From positions 3,061,001 through 3,125,000 of the forward strand of contig NZ_LS483470.1 in NCBI RefSeq assembly GCF_900478135.1: a stretch of DNA of 64,000 nt, in the 5' to 3' direction. The position numbers and the translations under genes are program-made. The notes beneath the pieces were generated by a model. That model was not told where the DNA came from. It saw nothing but the letters and a program-made list of their open reading frames with translations, and did not search any database. Origin of the DNA: Leminorella richardii (lineage in GTDB: Bacteria; Pseudomonadota; Gammaproteobacteria; Enterobacterales; Enterobacteriaceae). Below are positions 46,444 through 56,175 of this stretch, in pieces (position 1 is the stretch's first letter; each line of letters begins with the position of its first letter).

Positions 46444-47033
46444 GCAAACTCAAAACGCTAATCACTGTCCTGCTAACGCTGGCGGTTCTGGGCCTGATTG
46501 GCTGGAATCTGGCGGACACCGATGCGCCTCAGCCTGTTGCCCCCCCTGATGATAAAGAGCCGACTTACCAAAGCCAGCAGATGATAACCATCGTGTATAA
46601 TCCAGAAGGCCTACTGAACTATAAGCTAACGGCAGAGGACGTGAAGTACTACGCCAAGCCGGAAGACACTTGGTTTACCCTTCCGGTGATGATCATCTTC
46701 GATAAAGAGCAGGTTGCCATCTGGTCGATTAGGGCAAACCGTGCGAAACTGACGAAAAGCCGCATGCTCTATTTATACGGCGATGTGGAAGTCAACAGTC
46801 TGACCACCACGTCGCAGTTGGAAAAAATCAAAACTGACAACGCTGATATCGACCTGACTACGCAGGACATCAGCTCTGACGATCGCGTCACGCTTTATGG
46901 GGCAAGTTTTACCTCTGAAGGGATGAAGATGCGCGGAAATCTGCGCAGTAAAACAGCGAAGCTGATTGAAAAGGTAAAAACCTATTATGAAGTTCAACCA
47001 AAAGCCGGTAACGAAAATGCACCATCACCCTAA
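46440..47033 (+). CDS. lptC: LPS transport protein LptC
   Basis: 197 residues. A single N-terminal membrane helix (about 7-25) holds it in the inner membrane, and a periplasmic beta-jellyroll takes LPS from LptBFG and passes it to LptA. Family segments are MLYLYGDVEVNSLT, the IDLTTQDISSDDRVTLYG strand pair and EGMKMRGNLRSKTAKLIEK. It overlaps lptA by 47 bases. Confidence 0.95.
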   Translation: MSKLKTLITVLLTLAVLGLIGWNLADTDAPQPVAPPDDKEPTYQSQQMITIVYNPEGLLNYKLTAEDVKYYAKPEDTWFTLPVMIIFDKEQVAIWSIRANRAKLTKSRMLYLYGDVEVNSLTTTSQLEKIKTDNADIDLTTQDISSDDRVTLYGASFTSEGMKMRGNLRSKTAKLIEKVKTYYEVQPKAGNENAPSP

Positions 47034-47535
47034 AGTCGGCCGAGTGGCGCTTATCGCCGCTGCGCTGCTTTTGACCAGTACCTCGGCGTTTGCGCTAAAG
47101 GATGACACAAACCAGCCGATCAATATTACGTCAGCCCAGCAGTCACTGGACATGACGGGCAATATTGTGACCTTTACCGGCGACGTGGTGGTTAAACAGG
47201 GCTCTATCGACATTCGCGCAGATAAAGTTGTGGTCACACGCCCTGAAAACGACAAAGGGAAAGAGGTTGTTGAAGCTTTCGGCAACCCCGTCACTTTCTA
47301 TCAGATGCAGGACAGCGGCAAGCCGGTAAAGGGTCACGGCCAGAAGCTGCGCTACGAGCTGGCTACCGACTTTGTCGACCTAACGGGCAACGCCTATCTG
47401 GAACAGCTGGACAGCAACGTTCAGGGCGATCGGATCACCTACAAGGTCAAAGAGCAGAAAATGGAAGCCTTTAGTAATAAAGGCAAGCGCGTCACCACGG
47501 TTCTGGTGCCGTCCCAGCTGCAGAAAAAGAATTAA
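46987..47535 (+). CDS. lptA: Periplasmic LPS bridge protein LptA
   Basis: 182 residues with a signal peptide ending near residue 36 (SAFA). Forms the periplasmic bridge joining LptC to LptD. A second ATG at 47017 would give a more typical signal length and is a fair alternative start. Conserved: [63 protein letters not shown] and [14 protein letters not shown]. Confidence 0.96.
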   Translation: MKFNQKPVTKMHHHPKVGRVALIAAALLLTSTSAFALKDDTNQPINITSAQQSLDMTGNIVTFTGDVVVKQGSIDIRADKVVVTRPENDKGKEVVEAFGNPVTFYQMQDSGKPVKGHGQKLRYELATDFVDLTGNAYLEQLDSNVQGDRITYKVKEQKMEAFSNKGKRVTTVLVPSQLQKKN

Positions 47536-47585
47536 CCACGGCGCGCTTGCTGGCGCGTGATGAAGAGAAGAGTAAACAAAAACGC

Positions 47586-48311
47586 ATGGCAACATTAACA
47601 GCTGAGAATCTGGCAAAGGCCTACAAAGGCCGCCGCGTCGTAGAAGACGTCAGCCTGACGGTGAACTCAGGCGAAATCGTCGGCCTGCTTGGGCCTAACG
47701 GCGCGGGTAAAACGACCACCTTTTACATGGTTGTCGGCATTGTTCCGCGCGACGCTGGATCTATCGCTATCGACGGCGAAGACATCAGCCTGCTGCCTCT
47801 GCATGCTCGCGCCCGCCGCGGGATCGGCTATCTTCCTCAGGAAGCGTCTATTTTCCGGCGGCTGAGCGTTTACGATAACCTGATGGCGGTTCTTCAGGTT
47901 CGCAACGACCTAAACAACCAGCAGCGTGAAGATCGCGCTAACGAGCTGCTGGAAGAGTTCCACATTGACCACCTGCGGAAAAACCTGGGTCAGTCTCTGT
48001 CCGGCGGTGAACGCCGTCGCGTCGAGATTGCCCGCGCGCTGGCCGCCAACCCCAAATTTATCCTGCTGGATGAACCCTTTGCCGGCGTTGACCCCATTTC
48101 CGTTATCGATATTAAAAAGATCATTGAACACCTGCGCGACAGCGGCCTGGGCGTTCTGATCACCGATCACAACGTTCGCGAAACGCTGGACGTCTGCGAG
48201 CGCGCCTATATCGTCAGCCAAGGGCATCTGATTGCCCACGGCACGCCGTCCGCCATCCTAGAAGACGAGCACGTCAAGCGCGTGTATCTGGGCAATGAGT
48301 TCAGGCTTTAA
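47586..48311 (+). CDS. lptB: LPS export ABC transporter ATPase LptB
   Basis: 241 residues from the ATG at 47586 ([17 protein letters not shown]), matching Escherichia; an upstream in-frame ATG would add 13 non-conserved residues. Walker [18 protein letters not shown], signature [15 protein letters not shown], Walker [14 protein letters not shown] and switch [10 protein letters not shown]. Drives LPS extraction with LptFG. Confidence 0.98.
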   Translation: MATLTAENLAKAYKGRRVVEDVSLTVNSGEIVGLLGPNGAGKTTTFYMVVGIVPRDAGSIAIDGEDISLLPLHARARRGIGYLPQEASIFRRLSVYDNLMAVLQVRNDLNNQQREDRANELLEEFHIDHLRKNLGQSLSGGERRRVEIARALAANPKFILLDEPFAGVDPISVIDIKKIIEHLRDSGLGVLITDHNVRETLDVCERAYIVSQGHLIAHGTPSAILEDEHVKRVYLGNEFRL

Positions 48312-48335
48312 GAAAAAGAGACGCTAAGCGGTACT

Positions 48336-49772
48336 ATGAAGCAAGGTTTACAGCTCAGGCTAAGCCAACAGTTAACCATGACGCCCCAGCTACAGCAGGC
48401 CATTCGCCTGTTGCAGCTGTCGACGCTTGAGCTACAGCAGGAGATTCAAACCGCGCTGGAAAGTAATCCGCTGCTTGAACAGGCAGACGTTCACGACGAA
48501 ATTGAGTCTCGAGAAGCGCCAGAAACAGAGCAGCTTGATACCAGCGAAGCGCTACAGCAGTCGGATATTCCTGAAGACCTCCCGCTAGACGCATCCTGGG
48601 ACGAGATCTACACCGCTGGCACCCCGTCGGGTACACGCAACGACTACGGTGACGACGAACTCCTCGTGTTTCAGGGTGAAACCACGCTGACGCTGCAGGA
48701 TCACCTGATGTGGCAAGTAGATCTCACGCCCTTCACCGATCTGGATAAAGCGATTGCGATAGCCATTATCGACGCCGTTGACGACGCGGGTTATCTTACT
48801 GTTTCACTAGAAGACATCGCCGAAAGTCTCGGCCAAGAAGATGAAACCGTAGAGCTTGATGAGCTCGAAGCCGTGCTTAAGCGCGTTCAGCGCTTCGACC
48901 CCGTCGGCGTTGCTGCGCGGGATCTGCGCGAGTGCCTGCTGGTTCAGCTGTCCCAGCTGGATAAAACCACGCCGGGCGTTGCCGAAGCGCGGGAAATCGT
49001 CTCTGAGCACCTGACTCTGCTGGGCAATCACGACTTTAGAACGCTATTAAAACTGACTCGAATCAGCGAGTCTTTGCTCAAAGAGGCCATGCAGCTGATC
49101 CAAAGCCTCGATCCGCGCCCCGGCCAGTCGATACACAGTAGCGAATCCGAATACGTTATTCCCGACGTTCTGGTGCGAAAAGTGCACGGTAAATGGACGG
49201 TAGAGCTTAACGGAGAAAGCACGCCGCGCCTGCGCATTAATCAGCACTACGCATCGATGACCAATACTCACAGCGCCAGCGACAATCAGTACATTCGCAG
49301 CCACCTCCAGGACGCAAAATGGCTGATAAAAAGCCTGGAAAGCCGTAACGATACGCTCTTGCGCGTCACTGAGTGTATCGTTGAGCGGCAGGAAGCTTTT
49401 TTTGAGTCCGGCCCTGAGTTTATGAAGCCGATGGTGCTGGCGGATATAGCTCAGGCTGTCGACATGCATGAATCCACTATCTCGCGGGTTACAACACAGA
49501 AATTTCTACACAGCCCGCGGGGCATATTTGAACTAAAATACTTCTTCTCCAGTCATGTGAATACGGAGAGCGGCGGCGAAGCATCCTCTACCGCCATTCG
49601 CGCGCTGGTGAAAAAAATGATCTCGGCCGAAAACCCCGCCAAACCGCTCAGCGACAGTAAAATCGCCGATATGCTGGCGGAACAGGGAATGGTGGTCGCC
49701 AGAAGGACCGTGGCAAAATACCGAGAGTCGTTATCTATTCCTCCTTCAAACCAGCGCAAACAGCTGATTTGA
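48336..49772 (+). CDS. rpoN: RNA polymerase sigma-54 factor
   Basis: 478 residues (477 in Escherichia). Region I is the Gln-rich activator-interacting segment ([20 protein letters not shown]), region II is acidic, and region III ends with the RpoN box [10 protein letters not shown] that recognises the -24 element. It is 24 bases after lptB. The usual next gene, hpf, is missing; ptsN follows after 21 bases. Confidence 0.98.
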   Translation: MKQGLQLRLSQQLTMTPQLQQAIRLLQLSTLELQQEIQTALESNPLLEQADVHDEIESREAPETEQLDTSEALQQSDIPEDLPLDASWDEIYTAGTPSGTRNDYGDDELLVFQGETTLTLQDHLMWQVDLTPFTDLDKAIAIAIIDAVDDAGYLTVSLEDIAESLGQEDETVELDELEAVLKRVQRFDPVGVAARDLRECLLVQLSQLDKTTPGVAEAREIVSEHLTLLGNHDFRTLLKLTRISESLLKEAMQLIQSLDPRPGQSIHSSESEYVIPDVLVRKVHGKWTVELNGESTPRLRINQHYASMTNTHSASDNQYIRSHLQDAKWLIKSLESRNDTLLRVTECIVERQEAFFESGPEFMKPMVLADIAQAVDMHESTISRVTTQKFLHSPRGIFELKYFFSSHVNTESGGEASSTAIRALVKKMISAENPAKPLSDSKIADMLAEQGMVVARRTVAKYRESLSIPPSNQRKQLI

Positions 49773-49793
49773 TCCTACGGTTGCCATAAGACA

Positions 49794-50315
49794 ATGAGCA
49801 CGCTATCTACAACACAATTACGCGCAATTCTTAAACCCGAAAGCACTCGCTGTGCGGTTCACTGCTCCAGCAAAAAGCGCGCGCTGGAAATCATCAGCGA
49901 GCTGGCGGCCGAACAGCTAAATATCCCTACTGCAACGGTATTTGAAGCCATTCTCAGCCGCGAACGCATGGGTACTACCGGCATCGGCGCCGGAGTGGCG
50001 ATCCCCCACGGCAAGCTGGAAGAAGACACTACCCGCGCCGTCGGCGTTTTTATTACGCTGGAACAGCCCGTCAGCTTTGACGCGGCGGACAACCAGCCAG
50101 TAGACATTCTGTTCGCCCTGCTGGTGCCATTTGACGAATGCCAAAGCTATTTGGCAACGCTTTCTGCCATCGCAAAGCGCTTTGGTGACAAGACGTTCTG
50201 CCGCCAACTGCGCATTGCACAAACGGATGCCGAACTGTACCAACTGCTGGTTGGTACAGAAGAAGCGCCGGCAGAAGAAGTCGATATCGATGAAGAGCCA
50301 CATGACGAAAAATAA
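49794..50315 (+). CDS. ptsN: Nitrogen PTS enzyme IIA
   Basis: 173 residues. The phospho-accepting His72 lies in GAGVAIPHGKLEED. PtsN ends the nitrogen phosphotransferase cascade and controls potassium uptake (TrkA, KdpD) and other targets. It has an acidic C-terminal extension of about ten residues compared with Escherichia (163). The NPr gene normally found two genes downstream is absent here, so the phosphate donor must be encoded elsewhere. Confidence 0.96.
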   Translation: MSTLSTTQLRAILKPESTRCAVHCSSKKRALEIISELAAEQLNIPTATVFEAILSRERMGTTGIGAGVAIPHGKLEEDTTRAVGVFITLEQPVSFDAADNQPVDILFALLVPFDECQSYLATLSAIAKRFGDKTFCRQLRIAQTDAELYQLLVGTEEAPAEEVDIDEEPHDEK

Positions 50316-50488
50316 TGGCACAAGTCGGCTGTTGTCATGTAGAGTGAAAGCCGTTATCAGTAAATACGGCGACAAATAAGCGTAGTACACGCCACTGAAG
50401 GCAAACGAATTATCATGCGCCGCTGCAGCTCGTTCGGCGGGCTAACGCAGATGAACATCGTATTACGATCATTAAGGGGAAGAGTAAC

Positions 50489-51361
50489 ATGGTGCTGATG
50501 ATTGTCAGCGGCCGTTCCGGCTCGGGGAAATCCGTCGCGCTACGCGCACTGGAAGACATGGGATTCTACTGTGTTGATAACCTGCCCGTAGTGCTGCTGC
50601 CGCAGCTGGCAGAGACGTTAGCCAAGCGCGACACGTCCGCCGCCGTTAGCATTGACGTGCGCAACCTGCCAGAGACACCAGAAATTCTGGAAGAAGTGCT
50701 GAACAGCCTGCCGGGCGACTTCACGCCTCAGCTCCTGTTTCTGGACGCTGACCGCAATACGCTGATCCGCCGCTATAGCGATACCCGTCGCCTGCATCCG
50801 CTGTCGAATAAGAATCTGTCTCTGGAAAGCGCCATTGACGAAGAGGATGCTCTCCTCGAGCCGCTCCGCTCTCGCGCCGACCTGATTATCGATACGGCTG
50901 AGATGTCTGTTCACGAGCTGGCCGAAATGCTCAGAGCGCGTCTGCTCGGCAAGCGTGAACGCGAGCTGACAATGGTGTTTGAATCCTTTGGCTTTAAGCA
51001 CGGTATTCCTATCGATGCCGACTACGTGTTTGACGTGCGGTTCTTGCCTAATCCCCACTGGGATCCCAAGCTTCGCCCGATGACCGGATTGGACAAGCCG
51101 GTGGCGGCGTTTTTGGATCGGCATACCGAAGTTCACAACTTTATCTACCAGACTCGCAGCTACCTTGAACAGTGGCTACCGATGCTGGAAACCAACAACC
51201 GCAGCTATCTGACTGTCGCTATCGGATGTACTGGCGGCAAGCACCGTTCGGTCTATGTCGCTGAACAGCTGGCTGACTACTTCCGCTCCCGCGGCAAAAA
51301 CGTTCAGTCCCGCCATCGGACGCTGGAAAAGCGTAAAAATGACGGTAAAAATGCGGGCTAA
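50489..51361 (+). CDS. rapZ: RNase adapter protein RapZ
   Basis: 290 residues. Binds the GlmZ small RNA, presents it to RNase E and senses glucosamine-6-phosphate. Walker [15 protein letters not shown], central [12 protein letters not shown] and the strongly conserved C-terminal RNA-binding part ([20 protein letters not shown]). Separated from ptsN by 173 bases, more than in Escherichia, suggesting its own promoter. No npr follows. Confidence 0.97.
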   Translation: MVLMIVSGRSGSGKSVALRALEDMGFYCVDNLPVVLLPQLAETLAKRDTSAAVSIDVRNLPETPEILEEVLNSLPGDFTPQLLFLDADRNTLIRRYSDTRRLHPLSNKNLSLESAIDEEDALLEPLRSRADLIIDTAEMSVHELAEMLRARLLGKRERELTMVFESFGFKHGIPIDADYVFDVRFLPNPHWDPKLRPMTGLDKPVAAFLDRHTEVHNFIYQTRSYLEQWLPMLETNNRSYLTVAIGCTGGKHRSVYVAEQLADYFRSRGKNVQSRHRTLEKRKNDGKNAG

Positions 51362-51545
51362 AGAGGGAGATAACCCATTAGCCATTGCCTTATTTTGCTG
51401 CTATGATGAGCATAATTAACACACATTTTCACTATGGCGCTCGGCTTTAACAAAGAGTGCGTCATAGAGCGATTGGATAGTGCATTATGCGATCTCGATC
51501 GCTTTAATTAAGTGAATACAAATTAATAATCGGGTTGACGTTAAG
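51362..51545 (+). other. Intergenic region after rapZ; npr absent
   Basis: 184 bases between rapZ and a strong terminator. No NPr-like frame is present in any register. The distance from the rapZ stop to the terminator leaves room for a short RNA or a long 3' untranslated region, but I find no well-spaced promoter. Confidence 0.4.
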
Positions 51546-51574
51546 CCCCCGCACGTTATCTGCGGGGGTTTTAT
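51546..51574 (+). terminator. Strong intrinsic terminator
   Basis: CCCCCGCA (51546-51553) pairs with TGCGGGGG (51561-51568), 7-base loop, then TTTTATTTTG. It ends rapZ transcription or a small RNA upstream of rnk. Confidence 0.85.
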
Positions 51575-51667
51575 TTTGTTATGTTCTGTTTTTCTGTTGA
51601 CTCACCCGAATTGTTCAACACAACGTTAGATGGAACTCCATCATCAAGGATAATATCGGAGTAATGT

Positions 51668-52075
51668 ATGCTTAAACCCACCATTATCATTAATGAACTG
51701 GATGCGGAGCGTATCGATATACTGCTTGAACGCCCTGAGTTCGCTTCATCGCCGGTGGCACAGGCACTGACTGAAGAGCTCGATCGGGCAGAAATTGTCG
51801 CACCAGGCAGCATGCCAGCCGACGTGGTCACCATGAACAGCCGCGTCAGGTTTATCGATCTGAGCAATCAGGAAGAGCGAGTGAGAACTCTGGTATTCCC
51901 CAACGCCCTGACAGACAGCAACGAACAGCTTTCCGTGATGGCGCCCATTGGCGCTGCACTGCTAGGCCTTCGCGTCGGTGCTGACATCAGCTGGCACCTG
52001 CCAAACGGCACGGTAACGCAAATTAAGGTACTAGAACTGCTCTATCAGCCGGAAGCCGCTGGCGAGCATCAGTAA
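51668..52075 (+). CDS. rnk: Regulator of nucleoside diphosphate kinase
   Basis: 135 residues of the GreA/GreB C-terminal fold. Rnk binds RNA polymerase near the secondary channel and influences nucleoside diphosphate kinase levels. Diagnostic segments are [34 protein letters not shown], and [18 protein letters not shown] good ribosome site (GGAG) lies before the ATG. It has its own terminators on both sides. Confidence 0.94.
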   Translation: MLKPTIIINELDAERIDILLERPEFASSPVAQALTEELDRAEIVAPGSMPADVVTMNSRVRFIDLSNQEERVRTLVFPNALTDSNEQLSVMAPIGAALLGLRVGADISWHLPNGTVTQIKVLELLYQPEAAGEHQ

Positions 52076-52095
52076 CGTTTCTGACAGAGAAAGAA

Positions 52096-52131
52096 AAACG
52101 GGCCGATGTGTATGCATCAGCCCGTTTTTAT
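52096..52131 (+). terminator. Bidirectional terminator, rnk/pmbA
   Basis: Stem AACGGGCCGATG with CATCAGCCCGTT (one bulge), 52096-52127, with A run on the left and T run on the right, between convergent rnk and pmbA. Confidence 0.8.
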
Positions 52132-52148
52132 TGTACCTAGCTCACTGG

Positions 52149-53489
52149 TTATTCGCCGGCGATTTTCATTTGCTCAATCAGCACTGAGCCGCACTGGATG
52201 TTGCTGCGCGTTTCAATATCATCCCCAACGGTGGCTATCTGGTTAAACATCTCTTTCAGATTGCCAGCGATAGTAATCTCGCTCACCGGGTACTGAATTT
52301 CACCGTTTTCAACCCAGAAGCCTGCTGCTCCGCGAGAGTAGTCACCGGTTACCGTACTTACACCCTGCCCCATCAGCTCCGTCACGAGCAGACCGCGCCC
52401 CATCTTCTTGAGCATGGCGTCAAAACCCAGCCCTTGCCCGGCAATTCGCCAGTTGTGGATGCCGCCCGCGTGGCCTGTGTTAGTCATGCCAAGTTTACGC
52501 GCTGAATAGCTGGTCAAAAGCCAGGTTTCCAACACGCCTGCCTTGACGATTTCTCGTGAATGGGTCGCTATCCCTTCGCTATCGAACGGCGTTGACGCCA
52601 GCCCTTTCAGCACGTGAGGACGCTCGCTAATAGTCAGCCATGAAGGCAAAATTTGCTTACCCAGATCGTTTAATAAAAACGACGACTTCCGATAAATGCT
52701 GCCACCGCTGATGGCAGAAACCAGATGCCCAAACAGCCCAGTCGCCACTTCGGCAGCAAACATCACCGGAGCCTGCATCGTCGGCAGTTTACGCGGCGCT
52801 AGCCGAGATAGCGTGCGGCGAGCAGCCTCTTGGCCAACCCACTCTGCGCTGCTAAGGCCAGACATTTCGCGGGAAATGGTATAGGCATAGTCGCGCTCCA
52901 TATCGCCATCCTGCTCGGCAATAACGCAGCAGGACATCGAATGCCGGCTGCTGCAGTAGCCCTGCAGCATGCCGTGACTATTGCCGTAAACCTTAACGCC
53001 ATAGTGACTGTTAACGCTACCGCCTTCGCTGTTGGTAATACGCGGAGAGGACTCCAGCGCGGTGCGCTCAGCCAGCGCAGCCATCTCAATGAAGCGCTCT
53101 GCGTCTAGCTCTGTTGGGTGAAATAGGTCCAGATCCGGCGCCTCGAAGGCCATCAGATCCCGCTCGCCGAGCCCAGAGTTGGGATCGGGAGAGGTATAGC
53201 GCGCAATATCCAGCGCCGCCTGTACAGTACGCGCAATGGCGTCCGGGCTTAGGTCGGTAGACGACGCGCTGCCCTTACGCTGCTGATGGTATACGGTGAT
53301 GCCAAGCGCCCCGTCGCTGTTAAACTCAACGTTTTCCACTTCACCAAAGCGGGTTGAAACGCCAATTCCCGTTGACTTCGTTACGCTGACTTCTGCTGCA
53401 TCCGACGCACCCTTCGCCAGCTCCAGAGCCTGAGCCACTGCCTGCTCCAGCTCTTTTCGCTGCTGCGCTACCTGATTCACTATGCTCAT
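52149..53489 (-). CDS. pmbA: Metalloprotease TldE (PmbA)
   Basis: 446 residues (450 in Escherichia). Partner of TldD in a heterodimeric peptidase that matures microcin B17 and degrades CcdA and unfolded peptides; the TldD subunit carries the metal site. Segments of note: [59 protein letters not shown] and GNLKEMF near the end. Divergent from darP, as in Escherichia. Confidence 0.96.
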   Translation of the reverse strand: MSIVNQVAQQRKELEQAVAQALELAKGASDAAEVSVTKSTGIGVSTRFGEVENVEFNSDGALGITVYHQQRKGSASSTDLSPDAIARTVQAALDIARYTSPDPNSGLGERDLMAFEAPDLDLFHPTELDAERFIEMAALAERTALESSPRITNSEGGSVNSHYGVKVYGNSHGMLQGYCSSRHSMSCCVIAEQDGDMERDYAYTISREMSGLSSAEWVGQEAARRTLSRLAPRKLPTMQAPVMFAAEVATGLFGHLVSAISGGSIYRKSSFLLNDLGKQILPSWLTISERPHVLKGLASTPFDSEGIATHSREIVKAGVLETWLLTSYSARKLGMTNTGHAGGIHNWRIAGQGLGFDAMLKKMGRGLLVTELMGQGVSTVTGDYSRGAAGFWVENGEIQYPVSEITIAGNLKEMFNQIATVGDDIETRSNIQCGSVLIEQMKIAGE

Positions 53490-53656
53490 ACTTCAAGGCC
53501 TGCCCTGGTCAGAAAAAAAGATAGCCGCAGTTTAGCAGGATCCGCGCACAATTTCGCACATTGACAACAACCTGTTACTATTAGCTCATATGGCGGCGCG
53601 ACTCACAGACGCCGATTTTCCTGAATCAACCAGCCTGAATCAAACCAGACGATATT

Positions 53657-54217
53657 ATGAGTAAATACACAGAAGATGAGCAGTGGCTCGACGACTCCCT
53701 TCCCGGCAACGAGCCTGAAGCAGAGGACGACGAGATTATATGGGTCAGCAAAAGCGAAATTAAGCGAGACGCAGAGGTTCTTAAAGATCTTGGCGTGGAG
53801 CTGGTAAAGCTCGGTAAAAACGCGCTGGAGCGTATTCCTCTTGATGAAGACCTGCGTGCCGCCATCGATCTGGCTCAGCGCATCAAAAAAGAAGGCTATC
53901 GTCGCCAGATCCAGCTGATTGGCAAAATGCTGCGCGCCAGAGACGTCGAGCCGATCCAAACCGCGCTGGACAAGCTGAAGAACCGCCACAATCAGCAAGT
54001 CGCCGTTTTCCACAAGCTGGAAAGCCTGCGTGACCGCCTGATCGACGGCGGGGACGACGCCATTACCGACGTTCTGGAGCTCTACCCGAACGGTGACCGC
54101 CAGCAGCTTCGCTCAATGGTCAGAACCGCCCAAAAAGAGCGCGCGGGCAACAAACCGCCGAAAGCCTACCGACAAATTTTCCAATACCTCAAAGATTTGG
54201 CGGAACAGGACGAATAA
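53657..54217 (+). CDS. darP: Dual-action ribosomal maturation protein DarP
   Basis: 186 residues (183 in Escherichia YjgA). Binds the immature 50S subunit and helps mature helix 68-71 region of 23S rRNA. The acidic N terminus and the helical core [52 protein letters not shown] and the C-terminal [12 protein letters not shown] are as in the family. Confidence 0.95.
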   Translation: MSKYTEDEQWLDDSLPGNEPEAEDDEIIWVSKSEIKRDAEVLKDLGVELVKLGKNALERIPLDEDLRAAIDLAQRIKKEGYRRQIQLIGKMLRARDVEPIQTALDKLKNRHNQQVAVFHKLESLRDRLIDGGDDAITDVLELYPNGDRQQLRSMVRTAQKERAGNKPPKAYRQIFQYLKDLAEQDE

Positions 54218-54282
54218 AGAAGCACAGCGGCAGGACAGTCTTTGGCTCTTCTGCCACTTTTCAATATACACTCCGTCTTATT

Positions 54283-54310
54283 AACGCCGCTCAGCCGGCG
54301 TTTTCTTTTT
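54283..54310 (+). terminator. Intrinsic terminator of darP
   Basis: Stem AACGCCG (54283-54289) with CGGCGTT (54296-54302), 6-base loop, followed by TTCTTTTT. It isolates darP from the lyase-reductase operon. Confidence 0.8.
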
Positions 54311-54376
54311 GCTGTTTCCCCTCAGTGTTCCTTTTATGTTTCTTTTTCGCCCACTGTTCTTCACATTTCTTTTACC

Positions 54377-54400
54377 TTGATTTTACTCACGAAATATCAA
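54377..54400. promoter_or_regulatory. Imperfect palindrome upstream of the lyase-reductase operon
   Basis: TTGAT at 54377-54381 and ATCAA at 54396-54400 are perfect inverted arms separated by 14 bases, with further partial symmetry (TTTT/ATTT) inside. The spacing is too wide for an FNR box (4 bases). It stands about 90 bases before the operon start and could bind the operon's regulator. A TATAAA-like element follows at about 54446. Confidence 0.35.
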
Positions 54401-54489
54401 AAATCCACACGCTCAATGCGCCCACACCTTCTAAGTCTGACTACCTATAAATAGCTAGAATGTCCCTAACTTTATTATGGGGACTAAAA

Positions 54490-56166
54490 ATGAAAAACAA
54501 GACGACTACAACCCTCAATGCTTGCGCCCTGGCTATCGGCGTGATGTTTAGTGGAAACCTTTTGGCACAGGAAGCAGTAGTACTTAACGGAAAAAACCTG
54601 ACGCTGGAAGACGCATGGGCCATCGCAGCGCAGGGAAAAACCGTTAAAATTGACGCCGCCGCGATGGAAAAAATGAAGCGTTCCAACGCTCTGCTGATGC
54701 TGGCCGCTGAGCAAGGCGTGCCGGTATACGGGCTGACTGTCGGCGTCGGTTTAAACAAAGATAAATCGCTGTTTGACGCTCACGGCAAGCTAAGCCCAGA
54801 CGTACTGGCAGCCTCCCGTGATTTCAACCGCAACGCGCTGCGCGCCCACGGTGCAGGCGTTGGGCCGGATATGCCTGTAGATCTGGTCAGAATGTCGATG
54901 GTTATTCGCCTAAATACCATGCTGACAGGCGCTACCGGTGCCCAGCCGTACGTTGCTGAACTGTATGCCGCTTTTCTTAACAAGGGCATTACTCCCGTAG
55001 TTCCCTCTCAAGGCTCAGTAGGTGAAGCAGATATTACTCTGGCTTCCCACATCGGCGACGCCATGATGGGTGAATGGCGAGTTATCGTTAATCAGCAAAC
55101 GATCCCAGCCGCTGAAGCGCTAAAAAATGCCGGCCTCACGCCACTCGATCCTGTCGGCAAAGACGCCCTCTCAATACTTTCGACTAACTCTATTTCTACG
55201 GCCTATTCCGCAAAGGCCATTATGAACGCCAAACAAATCGTTGGCATCACGCCCGCGGTCTTTGGTCTAAGCCTTGAGGGGCTAAACGGCAACGTGTCGC
55301 CAATCCTACCGCAGAGCGTTTCTGTTCGCCCTTTCCCTGGCCTAGCCGACAGCGCCAAGTCTATTCGCGATACTCTAACGGGTTCCTATCTGTGGCAGCC
55401 TAACGAAAAGCGCCCGCTTCAGGATCCTCTGTCGTATCGCACCACGGTCTTTGTCCTCAACGAAGCGCAGCGCGATCTGGCTAATGCTCAGGAAATGCTG
55501 TCCATTCAGATGAACAGCTCGGACGACAACCCGGCGGTTATTCTAGACGCCAGTGAAGAATACGCCCAGAACGGCCAAGTGAAGCAGTACTATGTGAAGG
55601 GCAAAGACATCAAAGGCGCTATCTACCCCACCGCTAACTTTGAACCTCTGCCGCTAGCGCTGGCGGTGCAGAAGCTGTCCGTCTCGCTGGGCCATCTGTC
55701 CCATAACAGCGTGCAGAGAACCCTGCACCTGTCCGATGACCACTTCACCGGCTTAAGCCGCTTCCTGACGGCTGAAGGAAACAGCGGTCACGCCTTCGGC
55801 GCGATTCAAAAGCCTCAGGTCGCCCTGCACTCAGAAAACGTCGATCTGGCTAACCCGGTTTCTCTCGACGGTCAGGTTATGGCAGGCACTATCGAAGACA
55901 CCTTTACCAACAACCTGTACGCCTCTCAGCGTCTACAGCGCATCGTTGACAACATGGCGGCCATCTACAGCCTAGAGCTACTGCACTCCACTCAGGCTAT
56001 CGATCTTCGCAAAATCGCCATGCCAGAGATAACCATGGGGCAACAAACTCAGGCGCTGTATCAGGCCTATCGTAAAGCAGTGCCGTTCGTCGATCGGGAT
56101 CGTATCTACAGCGATGACATCAAAAACGGTGCGGCTCTGGTTGCCGACTATCCGGTTCAGAAATAG
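54490..56166 (+). CDS. Exported HAL/PAL-fold protein lacking the MIO triad
   Basis: 558 residues from the ATG at 54490, which follows GGGGA; an in-frame ATG 30 bases upstream would spoil the signal peptide. A Sec signal ends near residue 26 (NLLA). The rest matches the aromatic amino acid lyase (PF00221) fold: VYGLTVGVGLN with the catalytic-loop Tyr80, GSVG at 175-178, QDPLSYR with the substrate Arg, NSSDDNPAVI and the ANFEPLPLAL helix start. In active lyases GSVG is followed by Ala-Ser-Gly-Asp, whose first three residues form the MIO cofactor. Here it is Glu179-Ala180-Asp181, and NGTQ is replaced by STNS (231-234). No other Ala-Ser-Gly exists. It is therefore either a lyase with different chemistry or a repurposed fold. 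First gene of a tight respiratory operon. Confidence 0.8.
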   Translation: MKNKTTTTLNACALAIGVMFSGNLLAQEAVVLNGKNLTLEDAWAIAAQGKTVKIDAAAMEKMKRSNALLMLAAEQGVPVYGLTVGVGLNKDKSLFDAHGKLSPDVLAASRDFNRNALRAHGAGVGPDMPVDLVRMSMVIRLNTMLTGATGAQPYVAELYAAFLNKGITPVVPSQGSVGEADITLASHIGDAMMGEWRVIVNQQTIPAAEALKNAGLTPLDPVGKDALSILSTNSISTAYSAKAIMNAKQIVGITPAVFGLSLEGLNGNVSPILPQSVSVRPFPGLADSAKSIRDTLTGSYLWQPNEKRPLQDPLSYRTTVFVLNEAQRDLANAQEMLSIQMNSSDDNPAVILDASEEYAQNGQVKQYYVKGKDIKGAIYPTANFEPLPLALAVQKLSVSLGHLSHNSVQRTLHLSDDHFTGLSRFLTAEGNSGHAFGAIQKPQVALHSENVDLANPVSLDGQVMAGTIEDTFTNNLYASQRLQRIVDNMAAIYSLELLHSTQAIDLRKIAMPEITMGQQTQALYQAYRKAVPFVDRDRIYSDDIKNGAALVADYPVQK

Positions 56167-56175
56167 GAGCAGGTC

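Noticed and set aside
54218..54489. Sigma-54 promoter or FNR box for the lyase-reductase operon
   Set aside because: No GG-N10-GC element with -24/-12 character is present, and the TTGAT/ATCAA arms are 14 bases apart instead of 4.
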